DNA of 64,000 bases from Hemileia vastatrix (Eukaryota > Basidiomycota > Pucciniomycetes > Pucciniales > Zaghouaniaceae), in assembly GCA_030280995.1 (NCBI GenBank), contig JASXTE010000004.1, forward strand, positions 46,104,673-46,168,672. The letters are read 5' to 3'. Positions 33,071 through 45,109 of the stretch are shown one piece after another. How positions within the stretch are numbered: the stretch's first letter is position 1; every line of letters begins with the position of its first letter. The notes below the pieces were generated by a model. It was given only the letters and a program-made list of their open reading frames with translations. It did no database searches and was not told where the DNA came from. The position numbers and the translations under genes are program-made.

Positions 33071-34340
33071 CACCACGGGAAATATGGTGATGATTTGCTA
33101 GCAGTTCTTACTCTTTGAACTCCATGGTAACACTAATTTATGCCATGTATCATACCTTTCATAAGTGTCACATTGAAAATAAATTGGAGTCACATTTAGT
33201 CTGAGATTTGTCCTTGATTAAGTCCCAGTGCACCCTACATTCAGCACAAGTTAATCCAACAAAACTGTAATTTGATCCTTAGTTAAGCCACAATTGAGCA
33301 CATATTGATCTAACATACACATTATGCATGTGTACTCAAAATACATTATTGATGCATATTGAAAATTCATACATATTCATTACCAATTATGCATGCATAC
33401 TCAATATGCGATTTGCATCATGAATAACGCATAATGCATATTCAATATTAAATATTGAATAATTCATGTTGCATATTGCATAAATCATATTGGATATTGG
33501 ATAATTCATAATGCATATTTCATATTTCATATTGCATAATTCATATTGAATATTGCATAGTGAATATTGCATAGTGAATATTGCATATTGCATGTTGCAT
33601 GTGGATGCATAATGCATATGCGAAATGAAATATTCATGCATACAGAATGTGAAAATTAACCTTCTACCTAGAAAAGTGAAAAATAAGTCATGTGACCTAT
33701 AATTTTGAAAAGTGAAAAGAGGAATGATGATTTAAGCTTTTTTTACAATAGACTTAGTTTTCCTTATATTGTTAGAAAATATGCCTTAAAAAACCATATT
33801 TAAAAAACCCAAATCCTTGGTGAGAAATTCTTCATCAAGTTTAAAAAGCAAGTTTTAACTGTTAGCATTATCTATATAGCTTCAAATATGGAAGACTCTA
33901 TGTAAAAAATTAATATCCTCAGTAGTTTACTTATTTATTTTCCATCTCATTTTTATTATCTGCATAAAGCTTCTGAGGAAAAAAATATATAAGAGATATG
34001 TATATTTTATCATGTCTATGTGCATCAAATTGTGTTGAATAATCATTTGTTGTATTTGATGTGTGTATTTTGGGTTGAATGCAAAATGAGATTGCCAACT
34101 GGGATGCAAAAAAGTTGGCATACAATATGAAAATGAATATTGCATAATTAACAGTGGCATTCTAAACTTGCAATTTCACTGATAGATTTTCATACGTGGC
34201 TAGTAGTGTGGGGGAACTGGGATGCAAAAAAGCTGGCATGCAATAATAAATGAATATTGCATATGAAAACAGTGGCAAGCAAAATTTGCAATCCCACTCA
34301 TGGATTTTCATTCTTGACTAGTACTTTGGGGGTTGGTAGC
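33071..34340 (+). mobile_element. T1: left end of the CACCACGGGAAAT family
   Basis: Begins CACCACGGGAAATATGG and shares the TTGCTAGCAGTT box with the ends at 41827 and 46841. It contains an ATGCATA-rich block (about 33390-33640) like that of T3, and a ~115-bp tandem duplication at 34094-34205 and 34212-34330 (AACTGGGATGCAAAAAA start). A related AACA(G/C)TGGCA segment is in T3 near 47568. Interrupted at 34341 by element E. No gene is supported; the open frame on the minus strand in the ATGCATA block is a repeat artefact. Confidence 0.6.
33390..33640. repeat. ATGCATA/ATATTGCAT-rich block in T1
   Basis: Dense, irregular copies of GCATAT, ATGCATA and TATTGCATA words on both strands. A similar block occurs at 47140-47540 in T3 at a comparable distance from its end. 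Confidence 0.7.
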
Positions 34341-35225
34341 TGTCAATGGATCCTGATGGTCTACAAGATTCTTATGGAGGTCCAATGGGATGATTAGGTG
34401 GATATTTGGGTTTTCAAAGTCAAAGTACATATTTTTTTCTTTTATTTTATTTACTCAATTTAAAGAGGTAAAAGTTGTTATAAATATTATTATTGTAATT
34501 GATTAGATTTATGTAGTAGTAAAGGCTAAGACAATGAATAGTAGTAATAGATATTTGTTTAGTGTAGTGATGTAATAAAATAAGTAAGTAATGATTGAAT
34601 GTTTTAAAACAGAAAAAAGGGGAGGCCTTTTATAGGAAAATGAGAGACAAAGCACAGAATTAAAAATCTAAATACAGGAGTATAAGAGAAGAAGAAAGAA
34701 AGTTCCAAGAAGACAAATTCAAATAATAAGAGTGTTATAGAAAGAATGTGTTCAAAACTTGTATTTACAGAATATATCAGAAATAAATTGTTTTATTTTA
34801 AAATTAGAGTAAGTGTCAATTTTAAATAAGTAATTTGAATTTCTTGTATATAATTATTTTTATTTAAATTTTAAATTTTATTTTAATATTAATATTTATT
34901 TAAATATTAATATTTATTTAAATATTAATATTTATTTTAATATTAAGTATTTATTTCTCTTAACCTGTCATTGAGCACGGTGTTAGAAATAAAAATAATA
35001 AAATTTAAATTTAAATTAAAACACAAATAAAAATAATAATATAAAGGACATTTATTATAAAATTTAAATATTTACTAACTTTACTTTTTTTAACTAGTTA
35101 ATTTATTACAAGTAAGTTTAAAGTAAATATATTATAATTAATAATATATAAGAAATAAAAAGGCATGGCTTTATCCAGTAAATAATTAATTATTTTACTG
35201 GGTAAGTCTAGCAGCCTGGATGACA
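34341..35225 (-). repeat. Element E 3' LTR
   Basis: In element sense TGTCATCCAGGC...GGATCCATTGACA. TATA-like TATAAAAGG on the minus strand at 34626-34634. Contains three ~18-bp direct repeats of ATTTATTTAAATATTAAT type at about 34886-34935. The inner boundary is supported by the polypurine tract; the outer one only by the TGTCA/TGACA ends. Confidence 0.6.
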
Positions 35226-35237
35226 CTCCCTCACTCT
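35226..35237 (-). promoter_or_regulatory. Element E polypurine tract
   Basis: AGAGTGAGGGAG on the minus strand directly before the 3' LTR. Confidence 0.6.
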
Positions 35238-35421
35238 AAAAAAAATAACAATAAAAAATGCTATGATTTTTTCTTTTTATATTTCTTTAGTAGAGTAGGA
35301 AGATTAGATATCACCTTCCCAGGTATCCAAGAATCATATTCAGATGATTATTCTTGAATCTCAATTAGTATTCAGTAACTTTTTAAGCAGTAACTATTCT
35401 GTCATTCAGAATCCTATAAAT

Positions 35422-38400
35422 TTATGCTGTCTCAGTGATTTCATTAGGGGTCTTTTTTGGTCTTCCCCTCCTTTTGGGAAATAAATCACTATTGGATGTG
35501 TAAGGTTTCAAAAGAGATATTGGAAAAACAGGATGTTTTCTGTCATAAGGAGAGTAAAAAATAACTTCAACTGCATTATCACCAACCATTCTTTTGACAA
35601 CAAATGGGCCTACAAATGGGTCTTTTAATTTGTTATTACCTTGTAAATTGAAGTGGACTGTAGAAATAAATACTTCATAACCCTTTTTAAAAGTGTATTC
35701 TTTATGGGATTTGTCCATCTCTTCTTCTCATATTCAAAGGATTTTTCAACAAATTTTTGAGCATGGCTTCTGCAAAGTTATTGAATTTGAAGAAATGATT
35801 TCAGACCAGGATGTAAATCCAATTTAGGTATTTTATTATTGAGAATATTTGCAGGATTATTTGGAACATATCCAAGCCAGAGCTCAAAAGGCTTTTTTTG
35901 AGTAACAGAATGAACAGTGCTATTATAAGCAAATTCCACACCAGGAAGTAAGGTAAACCAATCATGAGTGAATCTGTCATTGTCTTTATTTTCAAGGCCA
36001 AAGGCACAATACCTTCTTATCATGTCCTCCAAGGTCTGAATCATTCTTCCAGCCAATCCATCAGTTTGGGGGTGATGGGCAGTAGAAAGTTTCAGATCAC
36101 AACCACAAACATCCATCAGAGACATACAAAATTCACAAGTAAATTTAGGGTCTCTGTCAGAGATTATGGCTTTAGGAAAACCAGCAGTATTAAACATATG
36201 AGACCTCCATAAGACGGCTAATTCTTTAGTGGAAACATCCTTTTGAGTAGGGATAAATTTACACATATTTGTGAATCTGTCCACAATAACCCAACATGAG
36301 CTATAACTGTCATTTCCAGCAATGGGTAATCCTGTTAAAAAGTCCATGTTTATTATCTGCCATGGTGCATCAGGAGGTTCAATATATTGCATTAATCCAG
36401 CTCTTTTACCAGTCAATCTTTTTGATTTTTGGCAAGAATCACAAGATTCAACATATAATTTGGTGTCTTCAGACATATTAACCCACCAAGCAGTGTTTTT
36501 AATTCTGTTCATTGTTTTTTCAAGATCAAAATGTCCAGCGAATATGTCAATATGACAAATTTTCAATATAATCTCTTTCATAGAAGGAGGAATAAAAATA
36601 AAATTACTAAACTTTCTTCTATAATATAGATATCCCTCATCAATTGAAAATTTACCCTTTTCCAAAGCCCTCTGGTATTTTGGTGGAAGGGTTTTAATTA
36701 ATGCTTGTATTGAAGAATTCTTTTGATCATTTAATATGGTGAATAACTTTTTTAAGTCAGTGTCCTTATCATATGAATCCAGAAGAAGCTGTAATATCTC
36801 TTCTTCCATATCAACTACATATATCCCATGAATATGAATAATTTCATCCTCAGGATCATATGCAGGACTTGAGTCATTATTTGGTAAAGGTAACCTTGAT
36901 AACATATCCACATTTGAGTGAACAATACCAGCCCTATGAATTATTGTCATTCTTCCACTGTATTCTTGAATAGCTAACTGCCATCTGAACATATGTCTGT
37001 TAGGTGTTTTCAAGTTTAAGAGGGATTTAACTGCACTGCAGTCAGTGGCAAGTTCAAGTCTCTGGCCATCCATATAATAATGTAGCTTCTCTAGAGCCCA
37101 CACTACTGCTAAACACTAAAGTTGAAGGGCACCATATTTCAATTCACTATTTCTCAAGGTTTTATAAATATAACAAATTACTACCTCTGATAATTTATCA
37201 TTCATCACTTGTTTATGATAGAGGGCAGCACCAAGACAAATAAAACTGGCATCAGTGTATAAAACAAATGGTTGATTAAAGTCAGGTAAAGCAAGAATTG
37301 GTTATGACATCAAACAGTTTTTCATAGTGTCAAAAGCTTGTTGTCCTGCACTATTCCAGACAAAAGCAACATCTTTCCTAGTCAATTGGGTAAGGGGTAA
37401 GGCTATGACTTGGTAATTTTTCATATACTGTCCATATTATCCATACATTCCCAAAAAACTCTGGAGCTCTCTAACTCTGGTAGGAGCCTTCACCTGTTGT
37501 ATGGCTGCCACTTTTTTTTGGTAAACACATATCTGTAACCCTGAAACAACATGACCAAGTACTTTTAAAGAATGGAAACCAAATTTGCATTTCTTCAAAG
37601 AAAGTTTCATATTTATCTCATCTATCTTATGGAACACTTTACACAGGTGGTTAATATTGTCCTCAAATGTTTTAGAGAATATAATGATATCATCAATATA
37701 AACCATCAGCCATCCTTCAATTATTTCCTGATGGAATGTGTTATCCATAACTTTTTGAAAAACTGAAGGGGCATTTTTAGGGCCAAATGGCATCCTATAA
37801 ATACCCATATGAGTAGCAATCATCATGAAATTCTGAGAATTCTTCTCAACAGGTACCTGGTGATATCCCTTGTTACCATCCAAACAGCTGATATATTTAG
37901 CACCTTGTAGGGTAGCATGTATAGAGCTAATTCTGGTAACGGATAGATATCATCAACAGTATAAGTGTTTAATGCTCTATAATCACCACAAAACCTGGCT
38001 TTATCTTTCTCATAAGAAATAAGGACAGGTGAGATAACACAATATTTAGGTTTTTTAACTACCTTTTCAATAATATTCATTTTTAAAAAGGTAGAGATAT
38101 TGTCTTCAATATCTTTTCTCTTTGTGGGAGAAGCAGGATAATGCTTCTTCTTTAAACTAGGTGGTATTTCAGTTAATGGGAAAGATAATGAAAGTTTCAT
38201 TTCTTCTTTAAATAATCATAATTCATGTGACCCATGAGCAAAGGCCATAGGAAAAGATTTTATCAATTTAATGATGGAATCTTTATCCTCACCAGAAAGT
38301 TATTCTCCAAAAGAAGCATTGTCAATTTCAGACTTGAGGGCAAACATTTCTTTTGTATATCTTCCTTTAAATTGAGCTACAGAATTACATGTGTTCAATT

Positions 38401-39000
38401 CTGGTTTTAATAATTTTCTGGGGGGGGAAATCTTAAATTTTCTCTTCCCCTTCATCCCCATTGTGAAGCATTGGTTTGAAGGATCCAATTTTATGCCATA
38501 CTTGGTTAAAATATCATTTCCTAAATAAAACAACTGCTTAAGTTATAATTTTTCATGAAATAAAAATCACATATAGCTCTTAAAAAACCATGGTTATTTT
38601 TGAAAAACACTGTGGCTTTGTATTTACCAATGGGGGACAAAACAGAGCCATAACCTCTCCCATTTTCAGAAATAATAGGCATAAGTTTTGATTTATAATC
38701 TTGGTCCACTGAAGCAAGTGCTTTTTCAGATACTACACTTCCTCCAGCTCCAGAATCCAAAACAACCTCAATGTTGGTTCCATTGACCAAGACTGGTGCC
38801 TTGTGAGGGGCAATAAAAATTGAGCTATCCTTAAGGTTTTTTATGATCTCAGAATCTTCTACTGTAGATAAATCATTATTCTCAATATTAATAGTAGTTA
38901 AATAATGAATATCCTCTTCCATCATCAAAACTTCCTGCTGAGATTCATATGAAATATTGCTGGCACAATCACTTGAGGTATTATCCAGTGCTAATGTGTC
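35422..39000 (-). pseudogene. pol: Element E pol: protease-RT-RNase H-integrase
   Basis: Protease VVLDSGAGGS at about 38757. A frameshift near 38530 leads into FYLGNDILTKYGIKLDP and the RT (CGDYRALNTYTVDDIYPLP); a further shift near 37880 leads into MDGNKGYHQVPVEK with YIDD at about 37689-37700. Stops near 37437, 37306 and 37122 follow, then RNase H and integrase are open from 37103 to 35778 (441 codons): zinc region (HIDIFAGHF, SCDSCQKSKR), NMDFLTGLP, ISDRDPKF, and HPQTDGLAGRMIQT, where the catalytic Glu is replaced by Gly/Arg context. A final frame change leads to the C-terminal domain 35718-35422 ending in a basic RRGRPKK run. Confidence 0.87.
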
Positions 39001-41204
39001 ATCAGAATGTTCCTCAGTTTGTTCAAAAAGATTTATCTTCTTGTTACAAACATGGCCTTTCTGCCAAGGATTTCTGCACTTAAAGCAAGTGTTTGTTGCA
39101 TACTTTTTGGGTGCAACAGGGGCAGAAGGTTTACCAACTTTTTCCAGAGGTTTCTGTTGGTAATTGGAGGGTTTCTCAAAAGGAGTTCTAGGAATGAATC
39201 TTCTGGAATCATACTTGTTTTTTAGAAGGATCTCATTACAAGTACTAATGAAAGAAGAAGGTTCTCTGGAAAACTCAGTCCTAGCAACTATTAAGTCTCT
39301 CAAAGACATGGGTAATTTTTAGAGGATTCTGTCCTTCCATAACTCAAACTCCATATTTGGGTCCATTTCCCTCAAGAATTTTACAAGTTTAATTAGAAAC
39401 TCACTAGTTTTATCAGTAGAAGAGCTATATCTAGCTTCTTTATACTGCCTTTGTTGAGCTATCCTAAACTTGGAGCCACCAAATTGTGCTTTAATTAATT
39501 TTTTTCAATCTTCCCATGAGTAGTCATTTTTATCCAAGAGAACAGATTCATACCACATTAGTGCTACATTGGTAAATAAAGAAATTAGTTTAAACAAAAT
39601 TTCCTCATCTGGGAGTTTGTGAGAATTTTTTAAGTTATCAATTCTGCAAATGAATTGCTGCAAATCAGAGGAAGAGTCACCATCAAATGTTGGATACTGG
39701 TCAAGTTTTGGCCAATTCTTTTGATTTGAAGTAGTCTACTTAGTACAAGCTTGTTTCTGAGTAAGAAGGAGCTGTAATTTCTCCAATTGTGCAGTAATTT
39801 CATTGTTTAATCCTTCTGTGGAAGATCCTGGTAAATCATCAATTTTTGATGGAAACTCAGTGATATCAAAAGGCATTTCTCGAACTAATTTTACTTTGGA
39901 TGAACTAGGAACAGGTAAAATTGTGGTATCCTGCACCATATGTTCTTTAAAAGAGAGGTCAAAAAACTTTTGATCATGAAACAATGAATTCAATTTCTCT
40001 TCAATGGTTGTTAATCTGGTTTTCACTCTTGGAAGACAAGAAAAACTCTCATTGATGGTTGCATAAGATAACTGGTTCTTATTTTGAAAAGATGAATAAT
40101 GGTCACTTAATCTTTTCAAGTTCAAATTATGTTCCTCTAGCTACTGGCAACAGATGGACACAGTATCTTGTAATTTAGGCAAATCATTTTTGATATTTTG
40201 CCATAAAGCAACGTTCTTTTCATGAGTTACTTTGTAATTAAATAAATCATAAGAAACTCTCTGTAACTCACTCCTCAATAATTGATAATCATGTTCAGTT
40301 AACAAACTATTAAATTTATGAGTCAATTGCATGTTGTTCATAATATGATTTTGTTTAGCAATAATATCCCTCAAATATTCATCATTAATTTTTTTCACAT
40401 CTGGAGTATTTCTCAATAGGGAAACAGAATAACTTTCCAGACTCTCATAAAACTCAGGAACAAGTGTCTCATCAACAACAGCCATATCAGGATTTATCAT
40501 TGATTTAGCAATCAAAACCAAAGGATTAGATACATTAGAATATTGAGCAATTTGTCTACTACTATCAGCCTCTACTGGTCTCACAGTTTCATCTCCTTGT
40601 ACAGAATTGCCTGAAAGAACTGAATCAGCAACAAGAAATGGTACTTGAGATTAAATAGAGGGGCTTGCCAAGGCTTGGGCAAGAATTGGATGTGGTTGTT
40701 TTTTCTCTTTCTTCCTCCTTGATAAGGGTGAGGAGGTGTGGGGTTGAACTGATTGGTTCTTGACGGACCTGCCTGAGGCACTTGATGTTGCTGTTGCTGG
40801 GACAGATAGTCCCACTGGGTGTTCAACCAATCCCACTGCCATTTTGACACTTCCACATTTTCTTGTTGCTGGGGAGCCAGTTGTGGAAAGTCCCTGGGGG
40901 GAGGAGGAGGTCTCCTCTTCTCTTGAAGGAAAGACTCTGTCTTCTTACCTTTTCATCTAGAAAATCTGTTTTTGACCTCAGCTTGAGGTTTTCTGTCCTC
41001 AATTCCTTGATGTGAATGGAGAGATTTTTGACTTGCTGAGTTAAGGGCATCTTTTTTATTTTGAAGCCTTTTGAAAGCTCTTCTGGGGGGTTGATAGAAG
41101 GATTTTGTTCCTGAGCAGTTGTCTCCACTAATATTTCCACCTCCTGTATTTCTACATCCTGATTGGTCCAGTAATTGATTAATTTGAGCCAATTTTTTAG
41201 TCAA
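39001..41204 (-). pseudogene. gag: Element E gag
   Basis: The N-terminal part is split over frames 41204-40953, 41140-40823 (coiled coil IHIKELRTENLKLRSKTD) and 40856-40581 (KWQWDWLNTQWDYL). Central coiled-coil regions are at 40584-40141 and 40125-39736. The capsid core, homologous to B, is interrupted by stops between 39730 and 39310. The zinc knuckle CFKCRNPWQKGHVC is at 39046-39087 (C-x2-C-x7-H-x-C) and continues in frame into protease, so gag-pro was probably one frame. Confidence 0.8.
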
Positions 41205-41400
41205 AGGAGAACTTACAGAAGAAGCTTCATCATAATCAATTAAGTCCAGCTCCTTAATACCGCCAGCAGAAGCACCTTGATCAGTCAGAGTGTAGTTTAA
41301 CCTGAGCTGAAAGAAAGAAATATTAAGAATTAATTAGTTATTATTTTTGCTTTATTTAAAGAAAAAAAAGAAAAAAAAAATCTACTATATAATTAATTTT

Positions 41401-41760
41401 CAGGATTTTGCAATCAACTGGAATAATTTAAAATATAATGTTGTTCAGGACAATAAATCAACTGAAAAAATAAAATAAATATTTAATTAGTAATGTAAAT
41501 TTTGATAATTATCAGGATTAAAATCAACTGAAAATCTTTTAATTACCAGGACTTAATGTCAACTGAAAATAATTTTTATTACCAGGACTTAAAGTCAACT
41601 TAAATAATCTAATTATGAGGACTTATTGTCAACTGAAATAATTTTAATATAATCAATTTTAACTAATTTTTAATACTAATTGATTGCCAGGACAATTTTT
41701 CAACTGAAATAATAATATATTATTTTAATTTATCAGGACAAAAGGTCAACTGAAATCAAA
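41401..41760. repeat. Leader array of CAGGACTTA-GTCAACTGAAA motifs in element E
   Basis: Eight degenerate copies near 41401, 41448, 41512, 41548, 41583, 41618, 41688 and 41734, of a unit around CAGGACTTAAAGTCAACTGA, spaced 35-70 bp by AT-rich linkers. The core GACTTAAAGTC is palindromic. It lies between gag and the missing 5' LTR. Confidence 0.7.
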
Positions 41761-41826
41761 GAAAATATAATATAATTAATTTAATTTTTTATATCACTTC
41801 TATGACTAAGATAAATATAGTTCTAT

Positions 41827-42110
41827 CACCACGGGAAATTAGGGGGTGAACTGCTAGCAGTTCCCTCTTTAAGAAACTTTCAGGAAGAGGTTGGGAAATC
41901 ATTGGGGAAATGTTTGGAAAGAATTAGGAAACAGTTTTTAAATTATATGGAAAAATTTTGAAAAAAAAGTTGGCCCTAAATTGAGCCTTGATTTATCCCT
42001 TCTTGAGCAGAGCTTTGGATTTAAGTTGAAAATAAGTTGGAACAAATTTGAGAAATGGTTGAGCCACACCACTTAACATACCATAATATTCAATTTTATA
42101 TATAGATCCA
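41827..42110 (+). repeat. T2 left end
   Basis: CACCACGGGAAATTAGG followed by the TGCTAGCAGTTCCCTCTTT box and about 270 bp similar to 46841-47105, including CTTGAGCAGAGCTT and CACTTAACATACC. It abuts element E at 41826. 42111-42724, up to the SNF2-like gene, is AT-rich with no feature I can support. Confidence 0.7.
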
Positions 42111-42724
42111 TTTAATGTTGGGAGGTCAGGTTTGATATTAGTAGAAATATTATAAATGACACATAGTATACTAGGTCTGGAATATTAATTCAATTATCTA
42201 TTTTATTTCCACAAATATATAAAAAAGAATACTATTTAAGTCCTTTTTAAAATTTTATTAATAAAAATATAACTCTGTAAAAATATTTGCACATAATTTT
42301 AAATTTTCTAGAAAAAAATTGATATTGAGCCCTTATCAATAGAAATTTCTCATTGTTCCTTGGAATAAAAAAGTATAGGACAATGTTCAAAAAATTTAAT
42401 GTAGGAGAAAATATATATATATATATTATGAGGGGGAAAAATAGTAATGTATTTTTTAAAAAATTTACACTATTAAAGAAACTAATTTTAATATATTGGC
42501 ACAAAACTTAGGCTCTAAAATAATGCACTTTTTTTAATTATTTATCTGTATTTAGTTATTATTAAAATGTGAGTCAACATTAATTATTAACATACATGAA
42601 AAATTCAATTTTGAATATTCATCCAATATTATATATATTCTCTACTTTATTCTCTTTCAAAACTTTGCTCTCACCCTCTCTTTCTTTAAACTACCACCAT
42701 CACCATAAAATTCATTTAATTAAA

Positions 42725-45012
42725 ATGTCAAATTTAAGATGCATTGGACAATTCTCTTTAAATTTTAAACCTATTTTTCCAAAAGAAAGATCTGTATTTG
42801 ATGAAGTATCCACTCCAAATATTATGCAACAAGGAAGATCTTTAGTTCATGTTTTTGGATTATTCAAAGAAGAAGAAGCAAAACCTATTGGTGATCTTTC
42901 TAACGAACAGAGCAGCCAAATTGGACAACTACTTAGAGAAATTGGATCTGGATCTCAAATTTAAATTGAGGAAAGGGCTTTAAATCCCCAAATACCTTAT
43001 TATTTTTGCTCTTACTTGGTTCTACTATTAAACAGGCAGTATAGAATTTGTGGCCTCCTTTTTTGTTTGACTGATTTTATTAGTCAGGCTAAAGAAGTAT
43101 TTCTAAATGCTCAAATTGATTTGACACCAATTCCACACTACAATCCAACCGTCTTACTCAATATTCCTCATTCTTGTATTCACACAACTTCTGAAATTTC
43201 TGGGACAAGGGATAATCAAATGGCAAATCTATCTATACATGGTATGAAAACAACTCTGAAAACGCATCAGATTCAAGCTATCAATTTTATGATAGACAAT
43301 GAGAATAACTTATCCAAAAAGTTAGAAAACCTGTGGAGGCATGCAGACAACAGCTGGCTGAGATTGAGTTTTAATAATTATTATGAACAATTTCTTGAAG
43401 AAAAGTTATCCTCTGCAGGAATTGGTTCAATTATAGCTGATGATATGGGCTTGGGAAAGACCCTCTCAACTCTTGGCCTAATTACTGCATCTCAAAGTGA
43501 AGCCAGACAATTCCAACTCTTGGGTGGTGGACAAGAGAAAGATAGGACATCAGCAACTCTCATCATTTGCCCACCTGCAACATTATCAAACTGGGTCAAT
43601 GAAATAAGAATTCACTTTGAAGATAATGCACTACTTTTCAAGCTTCTTTATGGGAAGGATTCAAAGAAAATTAATTTTGAGGAGCTTCAGAACCAGCTAG
43701 TTTTTTTGACTACCTATGAGACAGAAAGTCCATCTTCTTCAAAGAAAACTCCTCAACCTATTCCGCCAGTAACTCATAAACTCATTTGGTACAGAATAGT
43801 TTTAGATGAGGCTCAGTAAGCATTCATTTGAATTACTAATAATTTTGAACATAATATTATAAAAGCTGATGAAATGTTTAACATAATTTAAAAGTTTAAT
43901 CAAATATCCCCAGTTGCACAAGAATCAGAATATATTGGCCTTGGAGGCTGAGTATCAACTATGCTTGACAGGGACACCACTTCAGAACCCGACAACTGAT
44001 CTTCAAAGCCTTATATCATTCCTCAGAATCAAAAGATGGCAAGAAAACGGGTTGTTGATTAATTTTCTTATGAATGGCTTTAACAGAGGAAGCTCTAGCT
44101 TAATAAAATTGATAAATACTCTCTTGAATGTCATATTCCTACGGAGGACAAAAGAAGCAATCTTATCACTTCCTCGAAAAATTGAGCAAGGAATATCTGT
44201 AGAATTATCAGAACCTTGGCACTCAAAACTTACAAAGCTTCAAGAATGTTTTTCTGAGTATTATGGGCCTTCTTGAAACACCAACTTCCCATGGGACTCA
44301 GCTGAGTTTCTCCGAGAACTGTCAATTTTACTGCAATTTTGTAACCACCCTGTCTACAAAAACCCAGATCAACCTCCAACATTTTCTTTCAAATGGAAAC
44401 ATTCAGCAAAGATTATACATCTAATCAGTCATTTAGAAATTTTCTTAAGGGGAGAATGGGGGATAATTTGTCCCAAGGCTGTTATATTTTAAGAGTATGT
44501 GGACTTTTTGGAAATGTAAGGAGTTCTATTAATTATCTCAATAACTTATTTTTAGCTTAAGCAACATTTCAATATTCTATTCATTGAAACAGTATAAAAA
44601 AAGCTTTAGATGACCATGGAATTAGCTACACAGAGCTTGTAGGAAAGTTGAGCATGAAAAAAAGGGATGAAAATCTGGACATTTGCTTGGTACAATCAAG
44701 GCTGAAGGAGTAAGAATAGACTTGAGGTGTGCACAAAATGTATATATAGTGGTAAGTCAAAGAGTCTTATATTGAAATAGAAAAGGTTGAAAAGAGAATT
44801 TGTTTAAAATATTGAAAAAAGAGCCTAATTGGAATCCAGCAGTTGAACAGCAAGCAGTTGATTGTCTGTATAGAATGGGCCAACAAAATGAAGCTCATGT
44901 ACTCAAGTATTTTGTAAGCAGAAGTATTGAATTCAGCATTTATAAGATACAAAGAAAAAAGATTGATCTATCAATGTATGTGAAATTTTCTTTATATAAA
45001 GTTGCATCATAG
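42725..45012 (+). pseudogene. SNF2-family ATPase (RAD5/HLTF-like class), multi-exon, decayed
   Basis: ATG 42725 (MSNLRCIGQF). In-frame TAA 42962. The ATPase part has motif I ADDMGLGKTLST (about 43435), motif Ia CPPATLSNWVNEI and motif II DEAQ at 43806-43817. Intron about 43817-43913 (GTAAGC donor, phase appears off by one), then motif III CLTGTPLQN and motif IV region (LQSLISFLRI). TGA 44274, then HSAKIIHLISHL and KAVIF*EYVDFLEM; intron 44516-44592; a one-base frameshift near 44690 (GTIKAEGVRIDLRCAQNVY); intron 44752-44823; PNWNPAVEQQAVD and motif VI DCLYRMGQ, where the usual first Arg is Cys. Such enzymes remodel chromatin or repair DNA in the nucleus. A RING domain is not seen. Its place behind the T2 end suggests cargo of that element. 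Confidence 0.8.
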
Positions 45013-45109
45013 CTAAAAATATTTATCTGTTCTAATTTTTTAAGGTTAAGTGTCCCAAACATTGGAAACAAGGAATATGAGTCTGCTAGATTATTGATTA
45101 GGGAATTCA

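Larger units (their letters stand above)
34341..41826 (-). mobile_element. Element E: Ty3/Gypsy, relative of B, lacking a 5' LTR
   Basis: In element sense: leader array 41760-41401, gag from 41204, protease, RT, RNase H, integrase to 35422, polypurine tract 35237-35226, 3' LTR 35225-34341. The 5' LTR is not found before the T2 end at 41827, so E appears truncated there. Integrase C-terminus (VGPFVVKRMVGDNAVEV, KHPVFPISLLKPY) and gag are of the type I remember as common in rust fungi. Confidence 0.85.

Noticed and set aside
33387..33641. 84-codon minus-strand frame in T1.
   Set aside because: Arises from ATGCATA-type repeats; repetitive MNYxI peptide without protein character.
34886..34935. 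Three ~18-bp AT repeats as a replication origin.
   Set aside because: Simple AT repeats inside an LTR; nothing else supports an origin.
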